Assembly: GCA_021802375.1 (NCBI GenBank)
Contig: JAKAAL010000110.1
Location: forward strand, 1 to 9,425
Reading direction: 5' to 3'
From: Bacillota bacterium
GTDB lineage: Bacteria > Bacillota_E > Sulfobacillia > Sulfobacillales > Sulfobacillaceae
Length of the DNA stretch: 9,425 bases
How positions within the stretch are numbered: position 1 is the stretch's first letter; every line of letters starts with the position of its first letter. Below are positions 1-7,051 of the stretch, piece after piece. A program made the translations under genes and the position numbers. The notes under the pieces were generated by a model. It ran no database searches and had not been told where the DNA came from. It saw nothing but the letters and a program-made list of their open reading frames with translations.

Positions 1-140
1 CTCCACCGGGATGAAGTTAGAATGTTCTCAAGAGAAGAATCGATCCCCACCAGAGCGGTGATCTCTTGGTGACGGATTCAAATCACGTCGTGATCCCGTC
101 ACACTTCGTCACTCAGACGGAATGCCAACCTGTCACTTAC
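1..140. other. Flank left of the IS element; possible gene end and nested dyad
   Basis: The plus strand is open from the window edge to a TGA at 70-72 (23 codons, ending AVISW). It could be the tail of an upstream gene, but it is too short to judge. From 69 to 102 there is a nested dyad: GTGACGG (69-75) pairs with CCGTCAC (96-102), and inside it ATCACG (82-87) pairs with CGTGAT (89-94). GTCAC occurs again at 108-112 and 132-136. No T-run follows, so it does not look like a classic terminator. A regulator site is possible but unproven. Confidence 0.25.
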
Positions 141-164
141 TATATAAATCGCACTTAATTTTTC
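141..164 (+). repeat. Left terminal inverted repeat of the IS630 element
   Basis: TATATAAATC is followed, after a diverged stretch, by TTTTC. It is the inverted match of 1413-1436, with 18 of 24 positions identical by eye. It lies 18 nt beyond the stop codon of the transposase remnant. Confidence 0.8.
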
Positions 165-181
165 TTGGTATCGCCCGGTAG

Positions 182-1343
182 TCAACAAAGGCGTGAGCGG
201 ATTTCGCTTGGGGCTCCCTTCAAGAAGCGAAGAAAGCGCTGGATGGCCGTTTTGATCGCCACGAGGTCGGGGAAATACGTATTGAGAATGACTTTTTCAC
301 GCAGCCACTTCCACAGCCGCTCGACGTTATTCCAATGCGGGGAATAAGGCGGTAAGAACAGGAGATGCCGTGCCGGATGGTCTGCGAGAAACGGGGCGAG
401 CACCTGGGCATGATGAATTTTGGCATGGTCGAGGATCAGATAGATTTGTTTACCGGGATAACGATGGAGAATCACCTGGAGAAATTGATGAAAAGTGTCC
501 GCTGTCGATTCCTCATATTCTTCCACGATGACGTCACCGGTCGCCGGGGCGACCGTGCCCATCAGAATGGGGCTGTCTCAAAAGGCTTTAGTCCTAAAAT
601 TTTCTCCCACTTGACCCCTAAAAATGAGGAGGAAAGTGACCGACTTTCTCCACTACATGGGGTAAAAGGGGCACATTTTAGGGACGGCATCACGGCCGAC
701 ATACCTTTTGAGACAGCCCCCGTCGTCCGGACTTTCTTTTGGTGTCCCCGGAGAAACCAGGTCGCTCCGATAGCTGGGTCATCACGAATGTGGGCTTCCT
801 CGTCAAATAACAGAAGGTCCTCGGGAGTCAGTTTTTTTAATTCTGCAAGGCCTCTATCCACGTTTTTTGTTGGGGCCGATCCGCTTTCGCCAAGACATAC
901 GTCGGACGGGTCCAGCTCAAGCCGTGGCGATAGAGCCATCGCGTGCACCCCGATCGGCTGAGCACAATCGGATACCGATCTCGCAAGAAGTTCTGAAAGA
1001 TGCGAGTGTCCCAGTGAGTGGACTCCCCATACCCGACAGCCCAGGGAGTTTGTTGCAATGCGGCTCGGATGTCGGCGGTTAACTCAGGAGGAATTTTCGA
1101 CGGTTGTCCCGAGCTCTTGCCAGGAATGAGCGCATCGGACCCGCCCCGATTCCCACTCGCAATATAGCGACTCACGGTTTCCGCCGTCATGCCTAAAATA
1201 TCGGCCACACCTGTGGCCCAATAGCCTTCCCAAACCAACCGGACCGCCATAATCCGCAAGCGCACGCGAGACAAATGGATCCGTTTTTCCCTTTGGCGTA
1301 AGGTCTTCAACGTATCGCCGTGGGTGTTCGTGATCTTGACCAT
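182..1343 (-). pseudogene. IS630-family DDE transposase, frameshifted and MITE-interrupted
   Basis: The original gene coded for a cut-and-paste transposase of roughly 335-340 residues. The likely start is the ATG at 1343, with AGGAGG at 1353-1358 nine bases upstream. An ATG at 1352 overlaps the spacer and one at 1385 has no site. The N-terminal part has a helix-turn-helix (around VADILGMTAETVSRYI). The DDE residues are in FDEEAHIRDD, LILDHAKIHH and NNVERLWKWLR, so all catalytic acids survive. There are two lesions. Near 840-850 the reading passes from one frame into the -1 frame (...WIEAL to AELKKLTPED) beside an A7 run, and the first frame stops at a TAA. A 152-bp repeat element (569-720) is then inserted after ...QKKVRTT. 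Removing exactly that element rejoins the frame to ILMGTVAP, though about five residues seem missing there compared with relatives. It cannot make active enzyme as it stands. Confidence 0.9.
569..720. mobile_element. MITE-like non-autonomous element
   Basis: This 152-bp element has 17-bp perfect terminal inverted repeats: GGGGCTGTCTCAAAAGG at 569-585 and its reverse complement at 704-720. Just inside are subterminal inverted copies of a GTCC(C)TAAAAT motif (591-600 and 674-684), and a related CCCTAAAAATG lies near 616-626. There is no coding capacity. It sits inside the IS630 transposase gene. No clear target-site duplication flanks it, so it inserted without one or a few bases were lost. The end sequence resembles ends seen on some DDE insertion sequences (possibly IS1182-like), but the parent element is not in this window and its family is a guess. 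Confidence 0.82.
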
Positions 1344-1412
1344 GAGGCTCATCCTCCTGGGCAGATCTATTCGCCGTCGCCTCAAGGATCTCCTTTACGA
1401 CCCCAAAAAATG

Positions 1413-1436
1413 GAAAAGTTTCCGGAGATTTATATA
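1413..1436 (-). repeat. Right terminal inverted repeat of the IS630 element
   Basis: This is the inverted counterpart of 141-164. GATTTATATA closes the element at 1427-1436 and GAAAA lies inside it at 1413-1417. It lies 70 nt upstream of the transposase start. Confidence 0.8.
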
Positions 1437-1781
1437 GCTATGGGAGTATTCCCCCAGCAGGACTGGCTATTGAGGAATACGCTGTAAGTAAAGATCACAG
1501 TCGTTCCCCCAGGACACAGCCATCCCTCACACTACGGACAATTGATAACTCCAAAAGTCATCAACATGACCGCTCATGATCGGTTTGTTATTCCCCAAGC
1601 TGGCCACGGGAACGCATTTTTACAATGACTTCGTGCACAATGCAAATCGATGGTACGAGGGTTCCACGGATGTGCTAATAATGGTAATTTAGGATGATAG
1701 ATTTACCATAATTAGAATATACCGATAATTGAATAGATATTTGTTGATGCTAGCACAGAGATTTATGTTTCGTGTGCGAAA
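1437..1781. other. Stretch without a recognisable gene
   Basis: No intact gene was found between the IS element and the DUF336 remnant. A plus-strand reading continues for about 40 codons after the IS end (PPAGLAIEEYAVSKDH and onward) but matches no family I recognise and has no start signal. The part from about 1670 to 1780 is AT-rich (many TAAT and ATAAT words) and would be the place for the former promoter of the decayed gene downstream. No specific -35/-10 pair stands out. Confidence 0.35.
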
Positions 1782-2198
1782 ATGGCTGAAGAAGCTCTTG
1801 TATGGCGTGTAACTGGTCCAACTCATGGTGAATCGGGCAGGGTCCAAGGCAAAGGAAATCGCAATCCCCACAGGGATTGCCGTGGTTGATGACTGAGGAT
1901 TTCTAAAAGCCATTCTTCGAATGGATCAGACGAAACTCTTAAGTATCGATATTGCACAGAACAAGGATTGGACTGCTGCAGGCTTTGGCATGTCCACGGA
2001 TCAATGGCATGATTTTATAAAAATCGCCCCCCTTTGCTAACCGGAATCCCCTTCATCCCCCGGATGGTCGTGTTTAGCGGAGGGCATCCAATTGCCATCA
2101 ATAACCAAGTGGTTGGGAATAGGGTATTCAGGGGGTCACGATACCAGGCTATGGAATGCGCCCAAGCGCGATTATTCGCGATCGAAGTTGTGCCGTGA
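1782..2198 (+). pseudogene. Decayed GlcG/HbpS-family (DUF336) heme-binding-type protein
   Basis: The reading frames, joined in order, give a nearly full-length member of the GlcG/HbpS family (about 140 residues, usually small heme- or cofactor-binding proteins). The recognisable blocks are AKEIAIPTGIAVVDD, then after an in-frame TGA at 1894-1896 GFLKAILRMDQTKLLSIDIA, QNKDWTAAGFGMSTDQWHDF, then after a frameshift at about 2013-2037 LLTGIPFIPRMVVFSGGHPI and AINNQVVG. GIGYSGGHD follows in another frame (about 2110-2135), and MECAQARLFAIEVV returns to the earlier frame up to TGA 2196-2198. These correspond to the family's IAVVD-G, LSI-A--KA-TA--F, GG-PI---Q-VG-IGVSGG and CA-AGL signatures. The N-terminus is uncertain: MAEEALVW at 1782 is in a different frame, and a TAA at 1810-1812 precedes the conserved part. 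At least one stop and three or four frame changes make it non-functional. Confidence 0.8.
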
Positions 2199-2607
2199 GA
2201 CGAACGGACATACCATTGTACAAACAGTTACTCCACTCGCCACAGCCACTCCCTATAACACATTGTCCGGGCGTAGGGAAAACAGTAGCATAGAAATCCA
2301 CAGGCGGACTCACAACCGGACCGGCTGATATCATTTGGGGAATTTCTCGACTTTATCGGACTAGCGGAAGTCCACGCACTGGAACAACGATATGTAACGG
2401 ATCCATTTTCTCCGCGGGTTACGACTTAGGCAACCAGGTAAAAAAGAGTAGCCCTTGATCTGTACACAACAGCCACATGGTATATCGCGTAGTGCGGCAC
2501 CGATACTCCCGAGTTGGCAGATATTCACGTCTCTACGCCTCTTCCAAGTCTTATGGATGCAACAAGTTTTTTGCCTATACACCGTCCTTCCGCCAAAAAA
2601 TCCCCCG
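2199..2607. other. Stretch without a recognisable gene
   Basis: Translation of both strands gives only short fragments broken by stops, for example a plus-strand run SFGEFLDFIGLAEVHALEQ near 2332-2388. I recognise no family in it. It follows a decayed gene and precedes the stop of the thioesterase gene, so it may be further decayed coding sequence. No good hairpin plus T-run terminator is visible below the thioesterase stop at 2608. Confidence 0.35.
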
Positions 2608-3024
2608 TTACTCTGCTGATTGCAGATAGGGTGTCAGAGCAGCGCGCAACGGAGAAGGAAGAGGAACCGGTCTTTGGGTATCGGGATCAACCACGACAAT
2701 GACAACGCGGCACGACATGGCTGTCATCTGAGTCGTGAGGTTTATGATCTTCACAGTCAAAGAATACGAGGTATTGCCTAAATGCCCCACTTGCACATCC
2801 ATGCGCATCTCGTCTGCAAAATGCAAAGGCGACAAATATTCCACTTCCAATTTGACCCTGGGAAAAAGGTAGTTCTTCAAAAACCACTCACGCGGATCCA
2901 AATTTATCTGTTTCATAAATAGAAATTCTGCCCGTTCAACAAATCGGACCTGATGAGCAAAATGCCCGATTCCTGAGGCGTCCACATCGCCAAACATCAC
3001 CGTATCATATCCCTGAAAAACCAC
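2608..3024 (-). CDS. Hotdog-fold acyl-CoA thioesterase (4HBT/YbgC type)
   Basis: This is a 138-residue cytoplasmic protein of the single-domain hotdog family that hydrolyses acyl-CoA thioesters. The N-terminal signature FGDVDASGIGHFAHQVRF closely follows the family pattern FGD-D-AGI--Y--Y. The second Asp (residue 15) is the catalytic Asp equivalent of 4-hydroxybenzoyl-CoA thioesterase. The beta-strand pattern continues (VKLEVEYLSPLHFADEMRMD, then SYSLTVKIIN). The GTG start at 3024 is chosen because GAGGAGG lies six bases upstream (3031-3037) and it gives the normal family length. A longer reading to 3087 would add 21 basic, Trp-rich residues absent from relatives. It lies 154 nt downstream of the GH31 gene on the same strand, so it could be co-transcribed, though the functional link is unclear. 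The substrate (short-chain or aromatic acyl-CoA) cannot be told from sequence. Confidence 0.9.
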   Translation of the reverse strand: MVFQGYDTVMFGDVDASGIGHFAHQVRFVERAEFLFMKQINLDPREWFLKNYLFPRVKLEVEYLSPLHFADEMRMDVQVGHLGNTSYSLTVKIINLTTQMTAMSCRVVIVVVDPDTQRPVPLPSPLRAALTPYLQSAE

Positions 3025-3178
3025 TGGTTTCCTCCTCTTTCGACCACTTTCTACCACCCAAAATTTCTCAACCCACACCGCCACCAAACCAAAACCTCAG
3101 CTCGCGTGGCGGATGCGGTTACCGAACACTACGCAATACTTCAAGAAACACCAAAGATCTTGCTTTAGCCTTTGTAAT
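3025..3178 (-). other. Spacer between GH31 and thioesterase genes
   Basis: This is a 154-nt gap. It contains a 7-bp inverted repeat, CCGCCAC (3078-3084) and GTGGCGG (3106-3112), with a 21-nt loop. No U-run follows on the minus strand, so it is not a convincing terminator. A thioesterase promoter could lie here but no clear hexamers are seen. Confidence 0.3.
3031..3037 (-). promoter_or_regulatory. Ribosome binding site deciding a GTG start
   Basis: GAGGAGG on the minus strand is followed by AAACCA and then GTG (3024-3022). This strong site fixes the thioesterase start 63 nt inside the longest open frame. Confidence 0.75.
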
Positions 3179-5584
3179 CTATGGTGTCATTCGAATTTCT
3201 ACCATTCCAGAACCTTCCAACAGATCCACCGTAAACTCGCAAAATTGCTCAGACATGCGCCATTCTAATTCTTGCTGTCCCCGACGCTGTTCCAAAATGA
3301 CGCCATAGGGTTCATCCGATAACGGGCCCACTCGAAATGTCACGGGAGGCAATGATAGTAATGATTGTTGACTAGGTCGATGGCGCAGAGTCCAACCCAC
3401 TTGCAGACGACTGTCTAGATCCTCCACGTTGACGCCAATGTCCCAATATTCTCCATCTTTGTACAACGTAGAATGTCCGTCATCTGCATATAATGTGAAT
3501 GCACCCATGCCGCGGATCACCAGCATGGTTTCCGGCCAAGGGCTCGTGCTCCATTCGGCAGTCGACGAAACCACCGGAGTGAGAGGAATAATAGCCCCTG
3601 AGCGCAGAAACAGGGGAAGCCTGTCCAAAGGAGCCTTAATCACGGCTCGTCCATGTCCAGAATGCCACGTGTGTTCCCATACATTCCACCACAACCCATT
3701 GGGGAAGTAGACTTCACGCTCCGTAACACCTTCTTTAACCACGGGCGCCACCAATAGACTATCCCCCAGCAAAAACTCATCTTCGCATTCCACTGCCAAA
3801 GATCGTTTGTCCTGCCACCATATAGGACGCATCAAGGGGACGCCGGTATCCCGGGCCTCGCGTGCCAGTGCATACCAATATGCCAAGAGGCGATAACGAT
3901 AGCGGATATAATCACGGGCCACATTTAGTGCAGTGAGTCCGTATGCCCAAGGTTCGTTGGGAGGCGTATTACGATCGGTATGTGCACGGGAAAATGGCAA
4001 AAAACTGCCTAGTTGCAACCACCGGGTGTATAGCTCGGGAGAACAAATCCCCAAAAATCCCCCAATGTCAGTACCTACCCACGGAACTCCCGAGAGGCCC
4101 AAGTTCAGACACATGGGAATCGCCATCGCCAAATGCTCCCATGTGCTCGAATTGTCTCCGGTCCAGACCGCCGCATAGCGCTGGATGCCACTGAATCCCG
4201 ATCGCGTCAAAATAAAGGGACGAGGCTGGACGGTCGACATCCCTTGAAAAGTCGCCTCTGCTTCCAATAAGGCATAGAGGTTGTGAACTGCCTGATGTGG
4301 CCACCACTTTCCGTCGTCTGCGTAGTGGAGAATCCCGTTTTCTTCAGCGGCGTCGCCCTGTCTCTTTTCGGGGTCTATCCCCCACAACGCGGGTTCATTC
4401 ATATCATTCCAAATTCCGGTAATGCCTTGCTGCAACCATCTCTGATTCCACTCTCCCCACCAAGCTCGCACATCTTTGCGCAAAAAGTCAGGAAAAGCGC
4501 ACAATCCTGGCCACACGTGGCTGTGAAACTCGTTGCCATTGGCATAGCGAATAAAGTATTCGCGAGCATGTCCTTCCCGGTAGACGCGGTACACGTCATC
4601 GACTTTCACTCCGGGATCGACAATGGATATTAAGGACACTCCCCTCTCCTTAGTCGCTTGGGACAATAGATCCGGATTTTCAAACGTTTCAGGATTAAAC
4701 GTAAAAACACGGTAGCCATCCATATAGTCAATATCGAGGTGTATGGCATCTAAGGGAATGTCATAGGCCCGAAACTTCTGGGCTACATCTAACACATCGT
4801 CTGCGCGCATATAGCTATACCGACTCTGATGAAATCCCAAAGCCAAAAGAGGAGGCAACGGCATCCGGCCGGTGATAGCGGTATATTGGGTTATCACCTC
4901 GGCAGGACTGTTTCCTCCCATCAACTCTAACACCAAAGGTCCCACATCTGCAGCGATCCATAAACCGTCTTCTTGAGTCGCATCAAAATATGTGCGCGTA
5001 CTAGTGGCGGCAAAGATGCCACGCCACCCGCTCTCAGAACCAATCAACGAAAAAGGAATGGCTTGATACAAGGGATCCGTATCGGGTGTGTGAGGAGTTA
5101 CATCCGTGGCCCACTGGGTCCACATCCTACCCCGCTTATTCAACCCTCCCACTTTCTCGCCAAACCCGAATAGCTGTTCCGATGAGTCCAAAGACACTCG
5201 GCATTGAATACCCAAGGCCTTATTTCCCAATTGCGTCAAGGTGAATACACGAGATCCGGTCGTCACCACAGCCGTATCACTAGATAACCGTACCGATGCG
5301 TCAGGACCGCTAATTTTCCAATCCTTCCCCTGACTTGTCACAGTGACTGGCGCCCACGCTTCTCTCTCCCACCCAAGTTGTTCTTGAACCTCTGCAAAGA
5401 GGTTCGAGCCTTCTCCCATCTGTACTTGTACCACTCCGGACATACTCACCCGAAAATATACACACTGATTGATGTTCTGAGCATTTCTCCACCGCACTAC
5501 GGAGTCCTCGACCTGTTCCACGTTTGTGTTAAAGCCCGTCCACACATCGGTGGATCGATCATATAGCGTTTTCAAAGGACGCAT
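3179..5584 (-). CDS. GH31 family alpha-glucosidase (alpha-glucosidase/alpha-xylosidase group)
   Basis: This is an intact 801-residue glycoside hydrolase family 31 enzyme. It releases alpha-linked glucose (or xylose) from the non-reducing ends of oligosaccharides with retention of configuration. The order is an N-terminal beta-sandwich (about 1-230), a (beta/alpha)8 barrel (about 240-570), then C-terminal beta domains. The nucleophile is D394 in IWNDMNEP, and the acid/base is D477 in WTGDN within RSGFSGIQRYAAVWTGDN. Further GH31 marks are the substrate-site DIDYMDGYRVFT (D284, D286, D289), VWPG with FPDF near 357-367, and GTDIGGF near 504-510. There is no signal peptide or membrane segment, so it acts in the cytoplasm. 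The ATG at 5584 follows GAGGTGA six bases from its GAGG core. No sugar transporter or regulator is adjacent, so the substrate is not indicated by context. I am certain of the family; the exact specificity is open. Confidence 0.97.
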   Translation of the reverse strand: MRPLKTLYDRSTDVWTGFNTNVEQVEDSVVRWRNAQNINQCVYFRVSMSGVVQVQMGEGSNLFAEVQEQLGWEREAWAPVTVTSQGKDWKISGPDASVRLSSDTAVVTTGSRVFTLTQLGNKALGIQCRVSLDSSEQLFGFGEKVGGLNKRGRMWTQWATDVTPHTPDTDPLYQAIPFSLIGSESGWRGIFAATSTRTYFDATQEDGLWIAADVGPLVLELMGGNSPAEVITQYTAITGRMPLPPLLALGFHQSRYSYMRADDVLDVAQKFRAYDIPLDAIHLDIDYMDGYRVFTFNPETFENPDLLSQATKERGVSLISIVDPGVKVDDVYRVYREGHAREYFIRYANGNEFHSHVWPGLCAFPDFLRKDVRAWWGEWNQRWLQQGITGIWNDMNEPALWGIDPEKRQGDAAEENGILHYADDGKWWPHQAVHNLYALLEAEATFQGMSTVQPRPFILTRSGFSGIQRYAAVWTGDNSSTWEHLAMAIPMCLNLGLSGVPWVGTDIGGFLGICSPELYTRWLQLGSFLPFSRAHTDRNTPPNEPWAYGLTALNVARDYIRYRYRLLAYWYALAREARDTGVPLMRPIWWQDKRSLAVECEDEFLLGDSLLVAPVVKEGVTEREVYFPNGLWWNVWEHTWHSGHGRAVIKAPLDRLPLFLRSGAIIPLTPVVSSTAEWSTSPWPETMLVIRGMGAFTLYADDGHSTLYKDGEYWDIGVNVEDLDSRLQVGWTLRHRPSQQSLLSLPPVTFRVGPLSDEPYGVILEQRRGQQELEWRMSEQFCEFTVDLLEGSGMVEIRMTP

Positions 5585-5674
5585 ATCTCACCTCAGTTGT
5601 CAGATTGAATGAATACCGCATTTTCCTCATTACGTCGTACTGTTTCAGTCTTAGGAAGGGGGCGCGCCGATCAC

Positions 5675-5702
5675 ATTATGGGCTCGGCAAATCCGCACCA
5701 AA
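5675..5702 (-). promoter_or_regulatory. Possible promoter of the GH31 gene
   Basis: On the minus strand TTTGGT (5702-5697) and CATAAT (5680-5675) are separated by 16 nt, about 90 nt upstream of the ATG. Both boxes are imperfect, so this is a candidate only. No catabolite-repression operator is recognised nearby. Confidence 0.25.
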
Positions 5703-5769
5703 CATGACGCTGAATTCTGCACTTTCGGGTCATCATCTTAGTCTATTCGTATTCCGGGATAGTGACACT

Positions 5770-6051
5770 CTATTCCCAAAATTTTGGGTGATACCATTGT
5801 ATACTTAAGGAAAAAGTCAGCCTCAAGATTCGACTTTTTTCTGTACGAATATTCCTTAGTTCATTAAGCAGCTCACAACACGGTCCATTGTAGCTACACG
5901 CCCAACTGTTTTCAAGGATGTATTCTGTATATTCAGCCTGTGTGGCATAAAAGCTTTGTCGATCCACGAGCGATTTCTTCGCATTCATCAGCATATAGGC
6001 CAAATGGGACGGAAAAGCGGGACCAGACAAACACCAGACATGAACAGACAT
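5770..6051 (-). CDS. Small hypothetical protein (93 aa)
   Basis: I do not recognise the family. The ATG at 6051 is preceded by AGGGG with a five-base spacer, a plausible ribosome binding site. This is why it is preferred to the longer frame opening at 6147. The product is 93 residues with an aromatic- and Cys-containing N-terminus (VWCLSGPAFPSHLAYM), a Tyr/Glu-rich middle (ATQAEYTEYILENSWA) and a C-x5-CC cluster (C52, C58, C59). The end is basic and hydrophobic. There is no signal peptide or clear membrane helix. It is divergent from the membrane-protein gene at 6259 and lies about 185 nt upstream of the GH31 start on the same strand. It may be real but fast-evolving, or a chance frame. Confidence 0.42.
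   Translation of the reverse strand: MSVHVWCLSGPAFPSHLAYMLMNAKKSLVDRQSFYATQAEYTEYILENSWACSYNGPCCELLNELRNIRTEKSRILRLTFSLSIQWYHPKFWE
5775..5788. repeat. 14-bp perfect palindrome
   Basis: CCCAAAATTTTGGG overlaps the last codons of the 93-aa ORF and lies upstream of the GH31 gene on the minus strand. It could be a dyad operator. It has no T-run on either side and is too short to be a good terminator. Confidence 0.35.
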
Positions 6052-6143
6052 TTTATCCCCTATCTTAATGAAAAGACATCGCAAATAGCTCCCGATCACC
6101 TGAGGAACGTAATGCGAGACTCCGCCACAACCATAACCTGGGC

Positions 6144-6213
6144 GCAATCAGTGCAATCATAATTGCCCGCAATTTGCCCTCGTGGTATTTTTAAAATATC
6201 GAATTTTGCGGGC
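6144..6213. promoter_or_regulatory. Inverted and direct repeats between divergent small genes
   Basis: GCAATCA is repeated at 6144-6150 and 6153-6159, nine bases apart. GCCCGCAA (6165-6172) is inverted as TTGCGGGC (6206-6213), with an AT-rich centre (TTTTTAAAATATCGAATT). The latter lies 45 nt before the ATG at 6259, in the divergent intergenic region. It could be an operator pair flanking a promoter (TAAAAT at 6192-6197 is -10-like) or an RNA hairpin in the leader. No protein partner is indicated. Confidence 0.35.
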
Positions 6214-6258
6214 CGGATAACTCTTTTTCGGATCTCAGTGGGTGCTGAAGGAGACGCT

Positions 6259-6603
6259 ATGTCAAAGTGGTCATGGATTACGAGTGCCATAATTTTGGGA
6301 ATGATTTTAGGCGCCAGTTCCATTGATTGGTCTAAAATCACCACGTATGGAGTTTGGGCACTCGTTTTGACCGTACTGGTTTATGGTAGCGGCCGCACAA
6401 CTCGCAATGTCCGAACTGCAACCTGGAGCGGCGTCATCTTGTGGGCTGTAGCGCTAATTGTCTATGAAGGAATTTTGGACTGGCGGTTGTGGCAACAATG
6501 GCACTATCCTATCGACTGGATGTCGATAGGATGGGGTTGCGGATTGATTGCGATAGTCGGATTACCGGGATCCTACTTAATCGCAAGAAAGGCCGCACGG
6601 TAG
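6259..6603 (+). CDS. Small hypothetical membrane protein (114 aa, about four helices)
   Basis: I do not recognise the family. The ATG at 6259 follows AAGGAG with a six-base spacer and is chosen over the longer frame from 6163, whose extra N-terminus has no ribosome site and covers the inverted repeat. Hydrophobic segments lie at about residues 6-20 (ITSAIILGMILGAS), 29-43 (YGVWALVLTVLVYG), 57-70 (SGVILWAVALIVYE) and 91-108 (GWGCGLIAIVGLPGSYLIA). A basic loop (GRTTRNVRTA) lies between helices 2 and 3, and the tail is basic (ARKAAR). This suggests an integral cytoplasmic-membrane protein. It is rich in Trp. Its only close neighbour is the divergent 93-aa ORF. No terminator follows within the next 60 nt. 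Confidence 0.75.
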   Translation: MSKWSWITSAIILGMILGASSIDWSKITTYGVWALVLTVLVYGSGRTTRNVRTATWSGVILWAVALIVYEGILDWRLWQQWHYPIDWMSIGWGCGLIAIVGLPGSYLIARKAAR

Positions 6604-7051
6604 GCATAGGAATCTGCGTAGGGAATCAAAAATCTTTTGTCCCCCTTTTATTCTCCATGGTGAATGGGTTTTGCTAGAAGCTTCTCCAGCACTACCCAGA
6701 AGGCATTGGATCTTACTCACGGCATCTATGCCCCGTGCCGCCACCTATTCAAAAAATGGCGTCCGGCGTCTCCTCGAGGCTGAAACCGGTTTCTAAGAAC
6801 ATTCGGCACTTTACCGCTCGCCAGTGTAATTCCCAAGCTTGTCGTGCTGTCATTTTTAACAAACAACAAGGGCCGAGCCTTCGACCGCAGATACTTTCCC
6901 ATCTGGAATCAAAAGATAACTCCCTTGAAAACAGAGCGAGCAACCCCCGACGTATCAACTGCCCTCAATTTTTCCTCTGTGTGGGCGTGCCGATTTCGCG
7001 GCACGGGCGTCAGAATTACCGTCAGAGAATGGATATGCGCATTGGTTAGAT
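6604..7051. other. Stretch without an intact gene; possible minus-strand gene remnant
   Basis: No intact gene is recognised. On the minus strand, ATG at 6853 opens a 34-codon frame with coding-like sequence (MTARQAWELHWRAVKCRMFL, then ETGFSLEETPDAIF) to a TGA at 6749. After a one-base frame change it could continue as VAARGIDAVSKIQCLLGSAG toward about 6660, past one TAG. No ribosome site precedes the ATG. This looks like a decayed small gene of unknown family. Confidence 0.3.

Larger units (their letters stand above)
141..1436 (-). mobile_element. IS630-family insertion sequence, inactivated
   Basis: This is a complete element of about 1.3 kb, or about 1.14 kb without the nested 152-bp insertion, which is the usual IS630 size. 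The left end at 141 reads TATATAAATC, and the same ten bases occur in inverted orientation at 1427-1436. Over the outer 24 bases the ends match at about 18 positions, sharing a second block TTTTC. The outermost TA on each side fits the TA target duplication typical of IS630/Tc1 elements, so the element proper would be 143-1434. The single transposase gene reads leftward and is broken. The ends and the coding region appear complete, so it inserted as a whole and then decayed. Confidence 0.88.

Noticed and set aside
365..961. Long plus-strand ORF (198 codons) across the IS630 element
   Set aside because: It is the antisense of the transposase DDE region and MITE, with no ribosome site and no family likeness. 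The minus strand carries the conserved transposase motifs.
3078..3112. Inverted repeat between the GH31 and thioesterase genes as a terminator
   Set aside because: The stem is only 7 bp with a 21-nt loop and no U-run follows on the coding strand.
4283..4633. Plus-strand ORF of 116 codons
   Set aside because: It lies fully inside the GH31 gene on the opposite strand, whose catalytic motifs are intact. It is a shadow frame.
5956..6162. Plus-strand ORF of 68 codons
   Set aside because: It is antisense to the 93-aa minus-strand ORF. No ribosome site or family likeness.
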